Shown one piece after another: positions 45,006 to 54,800 of a DNA stretch of 56,908 nucleotides. The notes below the pieces were generated by a model. It did not search any database. It was given only the letters and a program-made list of their open reading frames with translations, and was not told where the DNA came from. The position numbers were made by a program, and so were the translations under genes. The stretch covers positions 1 through 56,908 of the IMG/VR virus record IMGVR_UViG_3300022413_000013. One strand, given 5' to 3'. This stretch comes from a virus. Position 1 is the stretch's first letter. Each line of letters begins with the position of its first letter.

Positions 45006-45490
45006 TGCCAGACATTGGCGCAATTCTCGAAGACTTCAACTTTGCCGACACGATCGAGCACAAGGCCGGCAAGCTCTCGGTAACACTTGCCGAGGCGCAT
45101 GCCGGCCGCAATCGAGCGTTTGGCCGCGCCATGCTTCGATTGTTGAAAGAAAAAAATATCGAAACCAGCGAAGATTTTACCGACGAGCTGGAGATCGATA
45201 TCTTTTGCGAGTGCTTGTTGAAAAGGTGGGATGCTGAGAGAGACGGGGAGCCTATCCCGCTTTCCGAGGCGGCCGATGTCTTCAAGGGCTCAAAGGCGGG
45301 TCTGGCCTTATTCAAGGAACTTGGCAGCGTATGCGCTAAGCCCGAAATGTTCCGGCAAGGCGGTTCGAAAAAAAAGAGGCCGTCAGCTACTACGCGGAAG
45401 CCCTCCAGATCGGCGACAAAGCCCGCGACGTCGCGAAGCAAGCGCAAGCCCGCCGCCAAGCCCCGCCGGCCCGCGTCCAAGCCTTCCTAG
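45005..45490 (+). CDS. tail assembly chaperone, G form (0 frame)
   Basis: This 161-aa protein starts at ATG 45005 in TAATG overlap with the tube gene. Residues 1-120 are helical (IGAILEDFNFADTIEHKAGK, ETSEDFTDELEIDIFCECLL) as in lambda G-like chaperones. After the slippery site the 0 frame ends in a Lys/Arg/Pro-rich tail. It binds the tape measure during tail assembly. The longer form is listed separately. Confidence 0.8.
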   Translation: MPDIGAILEDFNFADTIEHKAGKLSVTLAEAHAGRNRAFGRAMLRLLKEKNIETSEDFTDELEIDIFCECLLKRWDAERDGEPIPLSEAADVFKGSKAGLALFKELGSVCAKPEMFRQGGSKKKRPSATTRKPSRSATKPATSRSKRKPAAKPRRPASKPS

Positions 45491-45771
45491 ACGCGTGGCG
45501 GCCATGGATGGCGCCGCTTCTCCATGCCTACCAACGGCTAGAGACCTGTCGGAATGCTCACGGCGTCATCCCCTGGACCGCGATCGACGCTTATGCTCGT
45601 CGCTTCGGTATCGAGGACTTCGACCTTTTGGAAGATACGATATACGGTTTCGAGCGCGCAAAGGCGGCCATGACGCCGGCCGCGTCACCAGAGAAGAAGG
45701 CGGCAAATGACACTGGCAACAGAGTTTCAGAGCGCCGAACGTCCGGTCGTTCTCGTCGAGCTGGAGTTTGA
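45005..45771 (+). CDS. tail assembly chaperone fusion, GT form (-1 frameshift)
   Basis: The 0 frame is read to codon AAG ending at 45376, then the ribosome slips one base back and continues as EAVSYYAEALQIGDKARDVA and onward to a stop at 45771, about 255 aa. The T part has natural composition (FLDAWRPWMAPLLHAYQRLE, IEDFDLLEDTIYGFERAKAA), unlike the basic 0-frame tail. Its ratio to the G form controls tail assembly in lambda. The tape measure partner is on the other strand. Confidence 0.85.
45370..45376 (+). promoter_or_regulatory. -1 programmed frameshift slippery heptamer
   Basis: A AAA AAG (45370-45376) inside eight A followed by G, with 0-frame codons AAA AAG. It is the same heptamer as in E. 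coli dnaX. The -1 frame restores a continuous helical coding region. Nearby stimulatory structures were not tested. Confidence 0.85.
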
Positions 45772-46243
45772 CAGCGCCCCGATTTTCTTTTGGACTCGGC
45801 CGTTTACCGGCCAGTTCAACGGCAACACGTACAGGCCGCTTGAAGGGCTAACCGGCTCGCTTTCGATCAGACAGAGCTTGGACCGCCCGTCGCTCGATGC
45901 CGGCGCTCAGATCGTCGGGACGGCCGACGAGATCAAGGCCGCGGCGGTACAAGAGGAATTCCAACTTAGGCCGGCGAGGATCAAGCTAGCGGCCGTCGAC
46001 GCCGCCGGCGCGATCGTGGAGTCCGAAGAACTGCTGTCGGGCAAGATGCAAGACATTTCCGCCGTTAGCGACCCGGAGTCGGGCGTCAGCCTTTCAGTCG
46101 TGATCGAAAGCATTTTCGCCGAGATTTCGATCGCTCGCGATCTGCGCTTGTCGGCGGCTGATCAAGCGGCGTTTGATCCGAACGACTCGTTCTTCGACTT
46201 CGTCGAGACCGCCAAGGTTAACGAGCCTCCCTTCGGCGGGTAG
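45707..46243 (+). CDS. tail-tip-associated protein (FDSAPxxFWTRPF type)
   Basis: This 178-aa protein starts at ATG 45707, in the overlap with the end of the GT frame. VVLVELEFDSAPIFFWTRPF (about 14-33), GNTYRPLEGL, the SLSIRQSLDRPS segment and ESEELLSGKMQDISAVSD pattern are those of a phage tail protein family with a distal-tail-like beta fold, normally found beside the tape measure. Here it ends the plus-strand tail operon. Its stop overlaps the convergent gene 46218-46460. Confidence 0.7.
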   Translation: MTLATEFQSAERPVVLVELEFDSAPIFFWTRPFTGQFNGNTYRPLEGLTGSLSIRQSLDRPSLDAGAQIVGTADEIKAAAVQEEFQLRPARIKLAAVDAAGAIVESEELLSGKMQDISAVSDPESGVSLSVVIESIFAEISIARDLRLSAADQAAFDPNDSFFDFVETAKVNEPPFGG

Positions 46244-46460
46244 ACTGCCACGTCACAACGCTGCTCTTGCCGCCGCGCTTGGTCGAGATCCGAAAGCCTT
46301 CCGCCTCGCTTTCAATGCCGAGCGTGCCGTCGACGATCGACCCGTCGTTGCGCTTGATCTGATATCGGCCGCCCGCTACGGCGACGAGCTGAATAGGCTT
46401 TGTGCTCCAAGGCTTGCCGGCTTTCATGATGAAACCCCATTTTCCGACCGGCGGCATCAT
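46218..46460 (-). CDS. small protein after tail fibre, possible chaperone
   Basis: This 80-aa protein is called from ATG 46460, overlapping the fibre stop (ATGA). Beta-rich with basic patches (WSTKPIQLVAVAGGRYQIKR, then IVDGTLGIESEAEGFR). Small proteins after receptor-binding genes are often fibre chaperones, but this is inference. Its end overlaps the plus-strand tail gene by 26 bases. Confidence 0.6.
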   Translation of the reverse strand: MMPPVGKWGFIMKAGKPWSTKPIQLVAVAGGRYQIKRNDGSIVDGTLGIESEAEGFRISTKRGGKSSVVTWQSTRRREAR

Positions 46461-47269
46461 GGCACCCACCTTTGCAAATACTCGTCGTCGATGGAGTTCT
46501 GAGCAGTATCGGTAATCCAAAGGGCAAAAATTGGACCTTGGAACGGTGAGTTATCGTTTAGGCGCGCCGGATCGTAGATGTTGCCGACGACAAAATCGCC
46601 AGCGGCGTCGGTTGCCTTGGTTGAGCTTGTTGCCGTTGTTACAGTCCCGGTATCAACGAAGGTAGCGCCGTTCCAAAGTCGAAAGCTACCCGATCCGGAA
46701 CTATTGCCACCGTCGTAAGTAATCGAGCCGAGGACGAGATCGCCGGGACTATAGAACCCGCTGGCTTGTATCTGCCATTTGCTTTGATTTGTCATGAAGT
46801 GACGAAAGTCAATCGTTCCATCTGAAAGTATCGTAAGGCGCCATCCTTGGTTTAGGCCGAACGAAAATCGCTTCGAGCAAATTGTGTTACTTAGGCCGAA
46901 CGTAAAGTCGGTTGCTCTATCCAAACGCGCGGCAAAGGAAATCGTTTGCGCCCCCGAACCGAAGAACAAATCGTCCAGAACGGCCGCGCCCGATGTCAGC
47001 TTTCTATCAATCGGGTCCGGTTCCGTTGTTTCCTCGAAAGACAGGCCGTCGAATCCGTTCTGTGTGTTGCTTTCAAGCTCCGGTCCTGGCTCTGCGCCGA
47101 CTTGGGCAAGAACAATCGCGTTTGAGCTTTGGTCTGTCCAGTCGTCGACCTCGCCAGCCGTGTCGTTCACGTTGGTTTCGGACTCCCAGAATGCGACGAG
47201 GTTCGTGTAATCGAGCGGCGTGCCGCCTGCAGCGGCGGCGACCGACCCTTGAAGACCTGGAAAGCTCAT
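46457..47269 (-). CDS. LamG-like (concanavalin-fold) tail fibre or receptor-binding protein
   Basis: This 270-aa protein is called from ATG 47269. A jelly-roll pattern of LamG/concanavalin-like domains is visible: NLVAFWESETNVNDTAGEVD, then SFAARLDRATDFTFGL, GWRLTILSDGTIDFRHFMTN and GPIFALWITD, ending YLQRWVP. Such domains bind sugars on host surfaces, so this is a good candidate for receptor recognition. Last in the tail fibre series. Confidence 0.75.
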   Translation of the reverse strand: MSFPGLQGSVAAAAGGTPLDYTNLVAFWESETNVNDTAGEVDDWTDQSSNAIVLAQVGAEPGPELESNTQNGFDGLSFEETTEPDPIDRKLTSGAAVLDDLFFGSGAQTISFAARLDRATDFTFGLSNTICSKRFSFGLNQGWRLTILSDGTIDFRHFMTNQSKWQIQASGFYSPGDLVLGSITYDGGNSSGSGSFRLWNGATFVDTGTVTTATSSTKATDAAGDFVVGNIYDPARLNDNSPFQGPIFALWITDTAQNSIDDEYLQRWVP

Positions 47270-47283
47270 GTCTTCAGCGCTCC

Positions 47284-48195
47284 TTATGTGTTCTCGCCGT
47301 AGATGAAGACGCGAGTCGCCGTCACGTATTCGACCGTGCAAACTTTCTGTTGGCCTAGCGTTAGGCCTGCCGTCGCAATGGTGACGCCGCCGCCCGCCGC
47401 GAAGGTGATGTCGGCCGTACCGTCGTTCATGACTGGATAGACTTCGCCCGCCGTGCCGCTGTTGAGCGTCCAGGTCGACGACGAGGCCCCCGTGAAGCGG
47501 TTGCGCTCGCCCCTGGTGACATCGGCCGGCACGGCGACCGCCGCGGCCGTGTGGCCGTCTTCGGTGAAGGTGGCTTTCTCAACCTCGATAATACTGGCGA
47601 GGTTCGTGCCGCCCTGTTGAACGGTCGTCGCGTTCATGGTGCCGGTTACCGAGACCGTCGAGCCGATTGTCATCCTCGCGACTTCCGACCCGGCTTGGAT
47701 CACGCGAATAACAAGCTGGCCGTCTTCCGAGCCGTTGGTGTCGTCGGTCACCTCGGCATCGAGCGAAACGTAAATCGTATCGTTGGCGCCGTCGTCGTGG
47801 CCGCCGAGGTCGACGCTCGCCGCGATTCCCGTCGTCCGGTCACTCTTGATCGTGAACGACCCCGCCGCCGAGGCTTTGTCGATTGTCTGATTTTCGGTGA
47901 AAGAGGCCGTGTTTGCGAGCCCGACGACTGCGGCGAGTTCCGAGAAGAACTTTACGTCGCTGGTATCGATCTCGGCTATTTTGATCCAAGCACTATCCGC
48001 GGCGTTTCGCATGTTGAGTTCTGGCGGCGTAGCGCTGGTATCGATCCACCACATGTACTGAAACGTTGTGGCCGGCGCGGTCGTGCCTGATAGCTTGGTC
48101 AAAATTCCTGCGTTGTAGTCGTTGTGAGCGGTCCTATACGCCGTCCCTGATAGGCCCGACGCTTGGCTGAAATCTGAGTCTGTTGGTTGTGACAT
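47284..48195 (-). CDS. tail fibre protein
   Basis: This 303-aa protein is called from ATG 48195, which has a TAAGGAGT ribosome site (GTG 48204 also possible). N-terminal QASGLSGTAYRTAHNDYNAG and MWWIDTSATPPELNMRNAAD are typical of phage collar or fibre proteins, and the rest is beta-rich with Ser/Thr/Gly (TGTMNATTVQQGGTN, then SSSTWTLNSGTAGEVYPV). Attached to the tail tip. It follows the tip protein by 12 bases. Confidence 0.75.
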   Translation of the reverse strand: MSQPTDSDFSQASGLSGTAYRTAHNDYNAGILTKLSGTTAPATTFQYMWWIDTSATPPELNMRNAADSAWIKIAEIDTSDVKFFSELAAVVGLANTASFTENQTIDKASAAGSFTIKSDRTTGIAASVDLGGHDDGANDTIYVSLDAEVTDDTNGSEDGQLVIRVIQAGSEVARMTIGSTVSVTGTMNATTVQQGGTNLASIIEVEKATFTEDGHTAAAVAVPADVTRGERNRFTGASSSTWTLNSGTAGEVYPVMNDGTADITFAAGGGVTIATAGLTLGQQKVCTVEYVTATRVFIYGENT

Positions 48196-48207
48196 CGTCG
48201 GCACTCC

Positions 48208-51207
48208 TTAGACGTCGACAGGCAATTCGCGAACGATCACGCGTGCCTGAGAAATTCGAATGTTCACGTTTTGCGAGAAACTGCGGGCTTGGACTCGGAA
48301 CTCGACGCCACGGTGATTGAGCTGATCGGTGTCGATCCGCTGCCATGGACCCCAAGTCGGCGAGCCCGTCGGGTCGTCCCTGGTGCTTCGGTATTCGTGC
48401 CAGGCGTCGGCGACGCCGGGTTGCGACGCGTTTGCGCCGACGGCGTCAATGTCCTCGATCTCGTCGAAGTCCTCGACCGCGTCGAGACTCGTGCTTTCAT
48501 CGACGATCGTGGTTTCGAGTACCGTTTCGACGATCATGCGGGTTACAGCATTGAGCGCTATGCCCGAGCTGTAGAAATAGACGCCTTCCGGCTTCACGCC
48601 GCCGGTTCCGCCGACGTCGTCAATATTGGTGATCGCGTCAACGTCGGTGATGTCGTCCCAATTGTCCGCCGCGGCCAGTTCAAGCCATTGGTTGACCGTG
48701 TCCTCGAACAGCGTGTTTGCGCCGTTGGTCGACGGAAAGGACGGGTCTTCCTGTATGGTAACCTGGTCTTCTGTGCTGTTGTTCGCGTCAAATGTGCCCG
48801 ACGTGATGAATTGACCAAAGGGAACCGGGCGCCGTGTGTCCGCCGAGAACTCGGCGAAGCCCGACGCGTTGCCCGACTGATCGATAAAGCGGATGTAGTA
48901 GGTTCCACGCTTGAACGAGAGCGCGGCGAGCGTCGAATTGCCGTCTTGGGTAGCCAAGAGGATCGAATCGGCGCCTAGGCTTCCCGCCTCGTCGCTGTGG
49001 TGCCGTATCTCGACCTGACCGCCGAACCTGACATCGAGATCAGTCGATTGATCCCAGGTTAGGAAGAAACCGACCGAGCCCAGCGCTTGCCCGGTAAAGT
49101 TCGTCGGATCGCTCGGCGGCGCCGAGAGCGCCAGGATTTCCTGTTGGACGTCGGCCGGCTCGCTTTCCAGGCCAAGCGTATTGACCGCGATCACGCGAAA
49201 GTCGTAGGTGCCGGCCGCGATATCATCAATTCTCGTCGTGAGATCGGCCGTCGGCGGCCGTTGCGTGTAGTCGGTATCGGTCGAGAGCTTGAACGAAACC
49301 TTGTACGTCGAGATGAAGCCGGTAGACGGCGCCGACCAAGTCAACGTTGCCCTGGCTTTCACGCCGGCGCCGTTGTTGGTGATGAACAGGCTCTCGGCGA
49401 TCGACGGCAGGCCAGGCGTTCCGACCTCGAACGGCGAATCGAGCCCTGGCACCTTGGCCGACTCGACGAGGTCGGCGTCGGACGACGTCAAGTCGAAGGT
49501 CGTCGCTTCCAATTGCCGGGCGACGATGTCGACCACCATGGACGCACTGTCTTCGCCGGCATCGACCGCGATTGTTTGATCGCGAACCTCGAACGTCGTG
49601 TTCGCGTCGAGCCCTAACTCGGCGTGCGTGAGGCTAAACACCGTGCCAGGCTTCAGCCGGTAGAGGCTAAGGCTTCCCGAGAACGAAAGGACGCGCTCTT
49701 GCCTGGCGCGCCTGAGTGCGACCGCTGCAAGGCGTTGTGCTGCGGTCGCCTTGCCGACGAGCGGTAGCTCGAACCTTTCCGGCTTCGATATCCCGTTGTC
49801 GGCCACCTGAAAGACGCCGCCGCCGTCCCTGGTCGGATAGTCCTTCGGCTCGAACAGATTGAGCAGCGAGGTATACGTTCCAGTGTACGAGGTCGCGCGC
49901 TCGGACGACGGCAGCCGGTTAGACAGCGCTATGCTTCCGTCCCTCACCTCGCCATCTGTCACGGCCTCGACGCTACCGGGAAAGACTTGCCGGGTTACGT
50001 GGATCTTGCCGTCGTCGAGGTAGAGTGATGCGCCGCAACTCTCCAGCATTCGCAAGATCACTTCGAGCGGCGGATCGGTCGACTGATAAGTAAAGCCCGA
50101 CATAAAACGAACTTCTTTAACTTTTTTTATGTCGAGATCAGTTGTCCTCGTGCCTTGAGCGATGAAATTACCGTCGAGCGCATCTTCGAGCGTCGCGGCC
50201 AGCGCAATCGCCGGAACCTGAAAATCCCCGAAGCGATGGCGAAGCGGCACAACGTGATAGTCAACGCCGGGCGAATAACCCGACGGTATGGATTGCCCAG
50301 CACTCGCGACGACGTTGACGACGTCGCCATATTGAAACGGCGCGACCGGCTGGTCGAACTCCAGCAAATGGTTCGCCGAGGCCTTGTTCGTGTCAGTCGA
50401 AAGGAAAGCGGTTTTCGTCTCGCCCTGGACGTCGACGAGCATTTCCGCCCATGTGGCCATGGTGCTAAAATTGGCTGCGTTAACGTCGCTGGGATCGAGT
50501 CCGGCGCCGCCGATGTTTCGAGCCTTAACCAACATATCGTAGAGCTGAACATAGGGATTGAATGTCCAACGCTGCGGACCGCCGCGCGGATCGATCGGCT
50601 TGCGCAAGCGTGCAATCACCCTCATTTCAGGGTCGCCGTTGACGAAACGCCCTTCGATGAAGGTCCATCGGCTATAGGCGTAGGCTAGGCCGGTTCCGAC
50701 GAAGTCGTTTTCGGCCGACGTCCTCGACGTCAGTTCGGGGATGGCTGTTTGACCAGGCGTGCCAGTCTTCAGGAAGATCTGGCTTCCGTTATTCTTGTAG
50801 CGCCCGGATGTGATGTTTCCGTTGACGTCGATCTGACCCGGAAAGCCGAATGAAGGCTCTGTAAAATCGCCGGGAAAGACGATCGCTTGCGACCCACTGG
50901 TCGTCGTGTTCTCGAACACATAGGCTAGAACGCCGTCGATCTCGTCGGCTGCAATCACGTCGACGACATGCAAGCGGCCGTCGCTCGTGATCTCGCGGAA
51001 AACGCGGACTGTGTCGACTTGCGCCAGGCCGTAGCCATAGACTCGAGGCGCCGAGGTGCCGACTTCCTCGACCGATTGCGCGGCGAGGACTTTTCTAAGT
51101 CCCCTGATGAGGCGATCGGCGCGCTTGCTGGTGACCGCGGACGTTAAGCCCGAGCCTTGACTCGCTTGGCGCTGCTTGGTTGCGCTCGCCGACGAGAAAA
51201 ACGTCAT
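48208..51207 (-). CDS. tail tip / host-specificity (J-like) protein with FnIII domains
   Basis: This 999-aa protein is the large tail tip component that contacts the host. N-terminal 500 residues (RVYGYGLAQVDTVRVFREIT, then RWTFIEGRFVNGDPEMRVIA and GDVVNVVASAGQSIPSGYSP) are J-like. FnIII-like repeats at about 640-830 (TWSAPSTGFISTYKVSFKL, AGTYDFRVIAVNTLGLESEP, GTYYIRFIDQSGNAS). The C-terminal end is acidic (AVEDFDEIEDIDAVGAN). The overlap with the next upstream gene is one base. Confidence 0.85.
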   Translation of the reverse strand: MTFFSSASATKQRQASQGSGLTSAVTSKRADRLIRGLRKVLAAQSVEEVGTSAPRVYGYGLAQVDTVRVFREITSDGRLHVVDVIAADEIDGVLAYVFENTTTSGSQAIVFPGDFTEPSFGFPGQIDVNGNITSGRYKNNGSQIFLKTGTPGQTAIPELTSRTSAENDFVGTGLAYAYSRWTFIEGRFVNGDPEMRVIARLRKPIDPRGGPQRWTFNPYVQLYDMLVKARNIGGAGLDPSDVNAANFSTMATWAEMLVDVQGETKTAFLSTDTNKASANHLLEFDQPVAPFQYGDVVNVVASAGQSIPSGYSPGVDYHVVPLRHRFGDFQVPAIALAATLEDALDGNFIAQGTRTTDLDIKKVKEVRFMSGFTYQSTDPPLEVILRMLESCGASLYLDDGKIHVTRQVFPGSVEAVTDGEVRDGSIALSNRLPSSERATSYTGTYTSLLNLFEPKDYPTRDGGGVFQVADNGISKPERFELPLVGKATAAQRLAAVALRRARQERVLSFSGSLSLYRLKPGTVFSLTHAELGLDANTTFEVRDQTIAVDAGEDSASMVVDIVARQLEATTFDLTSSDADLVESAKVPGLDSPFEVGTPGLPSIAESLFITNNGAGVKARATLTWSAPSTGFISTYKVSFKLSTDTDYTQRPPTADLTTRIDDIAAGTYDFRVIAVNTLGLESEPADVQQEILALSAPPSDPTNFTGQALGSVGFFLTWDQSTDLDVRFGGQVEIRHHSDEAGSLGADSILLATQDGNSTLAALSFKRGTYYIRFIDQSGNASGFAEFSADTRRPVPFGQFITSGTFDANNSTEDQVTIQEDPSFPSTNGANTLFEDTVNQWLELAAADNWDDITDVDAITNIDDVGGTGGVKPEGVYFYSSGIALNAVTRMIVETVLETTIVDESTSLDAVEDFDEIEDIDAVGANASQPGVADAWHEYRSTRDDPTGSPTWGPWQRIDTDQLNHRGVEFRVQARSFSQNVNIRISQARVIVRELPVDV

Positions 51208-51833
51208 TAGATCGCCTCGCGGAACGTAAAATCGAATGTGTGCAAGACGGGGCGTTCAATCTCGAACGAAACTTGATCGATCATGCGGAAAAGGCAGAGC
51301 GGAAACGTATAGGCGACGAGGTCGGAGTCGACCGTGCCTTCGCGAACGCGCGGCCAAACGTCGATCGTGGCGTTTCCGCTGCCGTCCGTGTCGACGGCCT
51401 GCAAGACTTTGTGCCAGTGCGGGCGATTGGCCGGCCCTACCTGGATAATGTCGCCCGGCAAGAGCCAATCCGTGATCGAGGCCGGCCCGGACTTTACTAG
51501 CAACTCTTCGTTGCCGGCCTGGCCGCTGCCGTTCACGGCTGGCGACGACGGGTTGTCCTTTGCGGCGCCGAGCGGTTCGTCGTAGCCGGGGAAGGATAGA
51601 ACGAGCGTGCCTTTCGCGCCTCGAAGCTTTGACACAAACGCCGATACATCTTGCGCCAGGCTTCGCGGAAGCCGGCTGTAGCCAATGCTCGCGCCCCAAT
51701 GGTCGCCCTCGTATTCCTGCACAACGCCTTGCGATGTGAAGCCCGAAAATTGAGCAACGTTCGCCGTGTTCTCGCGGACTGTGATCCGCGCCAGGTCGCT
51801 AATGGGAACGTCAACCGGATAGGTGATCGCCAT
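51207..51833 (-). CDS. distal tail protein (Dit-like)
   Basis: This 208-aa protein is called from ATG 51833, overlapping the tape measure stop (TTGATGG). NVAQFSGFTSQGVVQEYEGD, then WGASIGYSRLPRSLAQDVSA, LRGAKGTLVLSFPGYDEPLG and a final YTFPLCLFRMIDQVSFE match distal tail proteins of marine and alphaproteobacterial phages. It links the tail tube with the tip protein. Located between the tape measure and the tip gene, the canonical order. Confidence 0.75.
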   Translation of the reverse strand: MAITYPVDVPISDLARITVRENTANVAQFSGFTSQGVVQEYEGDHWGASIGYSRLPRSLAQDVSAFVSKLRGAKGTLVLSFPGYDEPLGAAKDNPSSPAVNGSGQAGNEELLVKSGPASITDWLLPGDIIQVGPANRPHWHKVLQAVDTDGSGNATIDVWPRVREGTVDSDLVAYTFPLCLFRMIDQVSFEIERPVLHTFDFTFREAI

Positions 51834-54800
51834 CAACCAATCTCCGCAAGAATATCAAGCGCAGCATTGGTCGCCCGCGATGGAACCGAGGCGTCGAGCG
51901 CCGTAATCCGCCTTTTCATGCGCTCGGTTTCGGCGCGGTCCACGCCCTCGATGATGAAGACCTTGACCTCTTTGCGGCCCAAGCCGACGGCGTTGACACT
52001 CAGTCCGGCCGGCCCCTCGGCGAGCGGCAACAGCCCCTCTTTGCCGGCTTCGCCCGCGAGGCCTAGTTCGCTGGTCGGCGTGACGTTCGCGAGATTGCCC
52101 AGAATCGTCGGCTCTGGGAGGACTGTTCCGCGCCGGAACCTACCACCCGCCAGCCCATCGCCTAGAAGCGACGTCGGCCCGTCGATCACGGCGCCTTCGG
52201 CGAAGCCGAACGCCTTGCCGATTTTCTTGCCGACACTCTTGATTCCACCGCCGACCGACTTGGCAATGCCGCCGATGGCGCTGCCTACGCCGCCGACCGA
52301 GCTGGTGATGCCTCCGAGAATCCCGCCGACCTGACTTGCCGCTGACGACGCCGCGGAGATGATAGAGCCGAAGGCCGAAGACGCCGCGCCAGCTAGTGCG
52401 CCGAAGACGGATGCGCCGACGCTGGCTATAGAATTCAAGGCCCCTGTGACAACCCCGCCCATGGCAGAGGCGGCGCTAGAAATGGCGCTGAAGGCGCCGG
52501 ACGCGACGCTGGCGATCGAACTGAAGACGGACGACGCGACACTCGCTAGCGTGTTGAAGATGCCCGTGAGAGCGCTGCCCATCGCCGACGCAGCACTGGT
52601 AATTGCGCTAAAAGCCGAGCTGGCGGCGCTGGTGATCGTGCTAAATGCCGAGGTTGCAACGCTTGTGATCGTGCTGAAGATCGAAGAGGCCACGCTAGCC
52701 AGCGTGTTGAAAATGCCGGTGATCACGCTACCCATGGCGCTAGCGGCGCTAGAAAGAGCGCTAAAAGCCGCGCTTCCGACCGACTCTATCAAGTCCCATG
52801 TGAACGTTGCGACATCGCCTAGCGTGCCGAACACATCGACTCCGGCGAGTTCGAGCAACCCAAGAGCGCCGACAACGCCGGCAATGCTTGCCGTAACCGG
52901 GTTGCTTAGTATGCCTGCCAATCCGAGGCTCGACGTCCCTATGCTTCCCATAGCGCCGGTACCAGCCGCGCCCGTTGCGCCGAACTGCGGAATGAGACCG
53001 CCGAGGCTTCCGAAAAGCGTTCCAGCCCCGCCGGTACCGCCGCCGAAACCGAGAATCCTTATCACGCTATCGATGGCGCCGAAAATACCGCCGCCGCCAG
53101 TGCCGCCGCCGAATGCGTTGATAGCGATATCTGCAAAATCGAAGATCGCGCCGCCAGCTTGCTCTGTCGCGTCGCCCCACCCAAGGCCAAAAAAGTCGAG
53201 GGTCGCGCCGACGATGTCGCTAATCGTGTCGAAGTTTCTGTCTACGAGGCCGACAAAGTCCTCGACGATCGGGCCGACCTTTTTCCCGAAGACGTCCTCG
53301 AACCCGATGCCGATGAAGTCGAGCACGTCCCTCGTGAGGTCCGACACTGACTCGACGTCGATTTCGCGAATCGTTTGATTGACGCCTTCGAAAGTGACTT
53401 CGAATTGATTGCCTAGGGCAGGCAGATCGCCCGCTAGGCTGTTAACCGCGAAACCGAGCCCGCTGATCGACCCTTCAAGGTTGCCGGCCGCTCCCGAGCT
53501 ATCGCCCATGATGCCGGACAGGTCGCCGGCGCTGTCGGAAAGGTCTTCAATGCTGCGTGTGGCGTCCGACGCGCTGTCGTCGAGCGCTTCAATCTCTTCG
53601 GCCGCTTCTTCGGCCTTCTCGCCGAGCCCGACGAACGATTTGACCGAATCGGGAAGAATGCTTAGCAAGCCGTCGAGCGCATCCTTGGCTTTGTCGATCG
53701 CGCCCGTGAACGTGTCCTCTATCGCGTCGCCGATTCTGGTGAAAACGGCGGTAATCCCGCCGGCCTCGCGGACCAAGTCCCTAAATCGCTCGACGAGGGC
53801 AAGAACGCTCTTGCCCAGCTTGATAAAGAAATCGTCGATCGGCTTGACGGCCTTGTCGATATCGATGAAGCCGCCGCTTAGGCGCTTAATGGCGTCCGAC
53901 GCCTGCCCGCCGATGAAATTGAAGAACCCGGCAAAAACCCCGTTGGACTCGTTGATGCTGTCGGTTAGCTCATTCAGCGAGTCCGCGGCCGCATCGAAGA
54001 TGCCTCGGAGGGCGTCCGTTGCGCCAGCGTCGCCGATCGCCTGAATCAGGCCAGAGAAGGCCGACGTCGAGCCGGCGATCGACGCCGTCAACGAATCGTT
54101 GAGAGTGTCCGAGATTCGCTTTGTGGTCCCGTCAGCGTTTTCAAGCGCTGTTCGAAGCTTGTCGACCGAGCCGACATTTTTGGTAAGCACGGAAGCCGCC
54201 GCCGCCGCTTCCCGGCCGAAGATCTTGGATGTTTCCGCAACCCCGATTTGCGCTTCGTTCAACGCTTTAAAAGCGCCAACAATGCCGACCTTTTCGGGGT
54301 TGACATCTTCGAGTTTCAACCCGAGCGACTGGATAGCGTCGCGGGCATTTTTCGAAGGATCGACCAGCGACAGAATAATCGCGCGTAGCGCTGTGCCGGC
54401 TTGCTCGCCTTGAATGCTGTTGTCGCCCAGCACGGCGACCGCTGCCGAAACCTCTTCGAGCGAAGAGCCTGCGGCGTTCGCGACCGGCGCGACCTGGCGA
54501 AGCGAAACCGCCAATTGCTCGAAGTTGATGTTCCCGCTGACCAAGGCTTTAGACATGATGTCGGCGGCCTCGCCCGCTGCTTTCGATGACTCTCCAAACG
54601 CCGAGATGGTATTCGTTAAAACGTCGGCCGCGCGAGATAGAGGTACACTCGAAGCCGCTGCAAGCCGTAAGCTCACTGGCAACAAGTCGAGAATTTCGTT
54701 CGTTTTCAGTCCGGCTTGGCCTAGGAAAACGATGGCGTCGGCGGCCTCTTTCGAGCTAAAGCGAGATGTGCGGCCAAGCTCTAGCGCCGCCGTTTTGAGC

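Noticed and set aside
46218-46243. Site-specific inversion system around the convergent tail fibre junction
   Set aside because: No invertase or matching inverted repeats were seen, so phase inversion cannot be supported.
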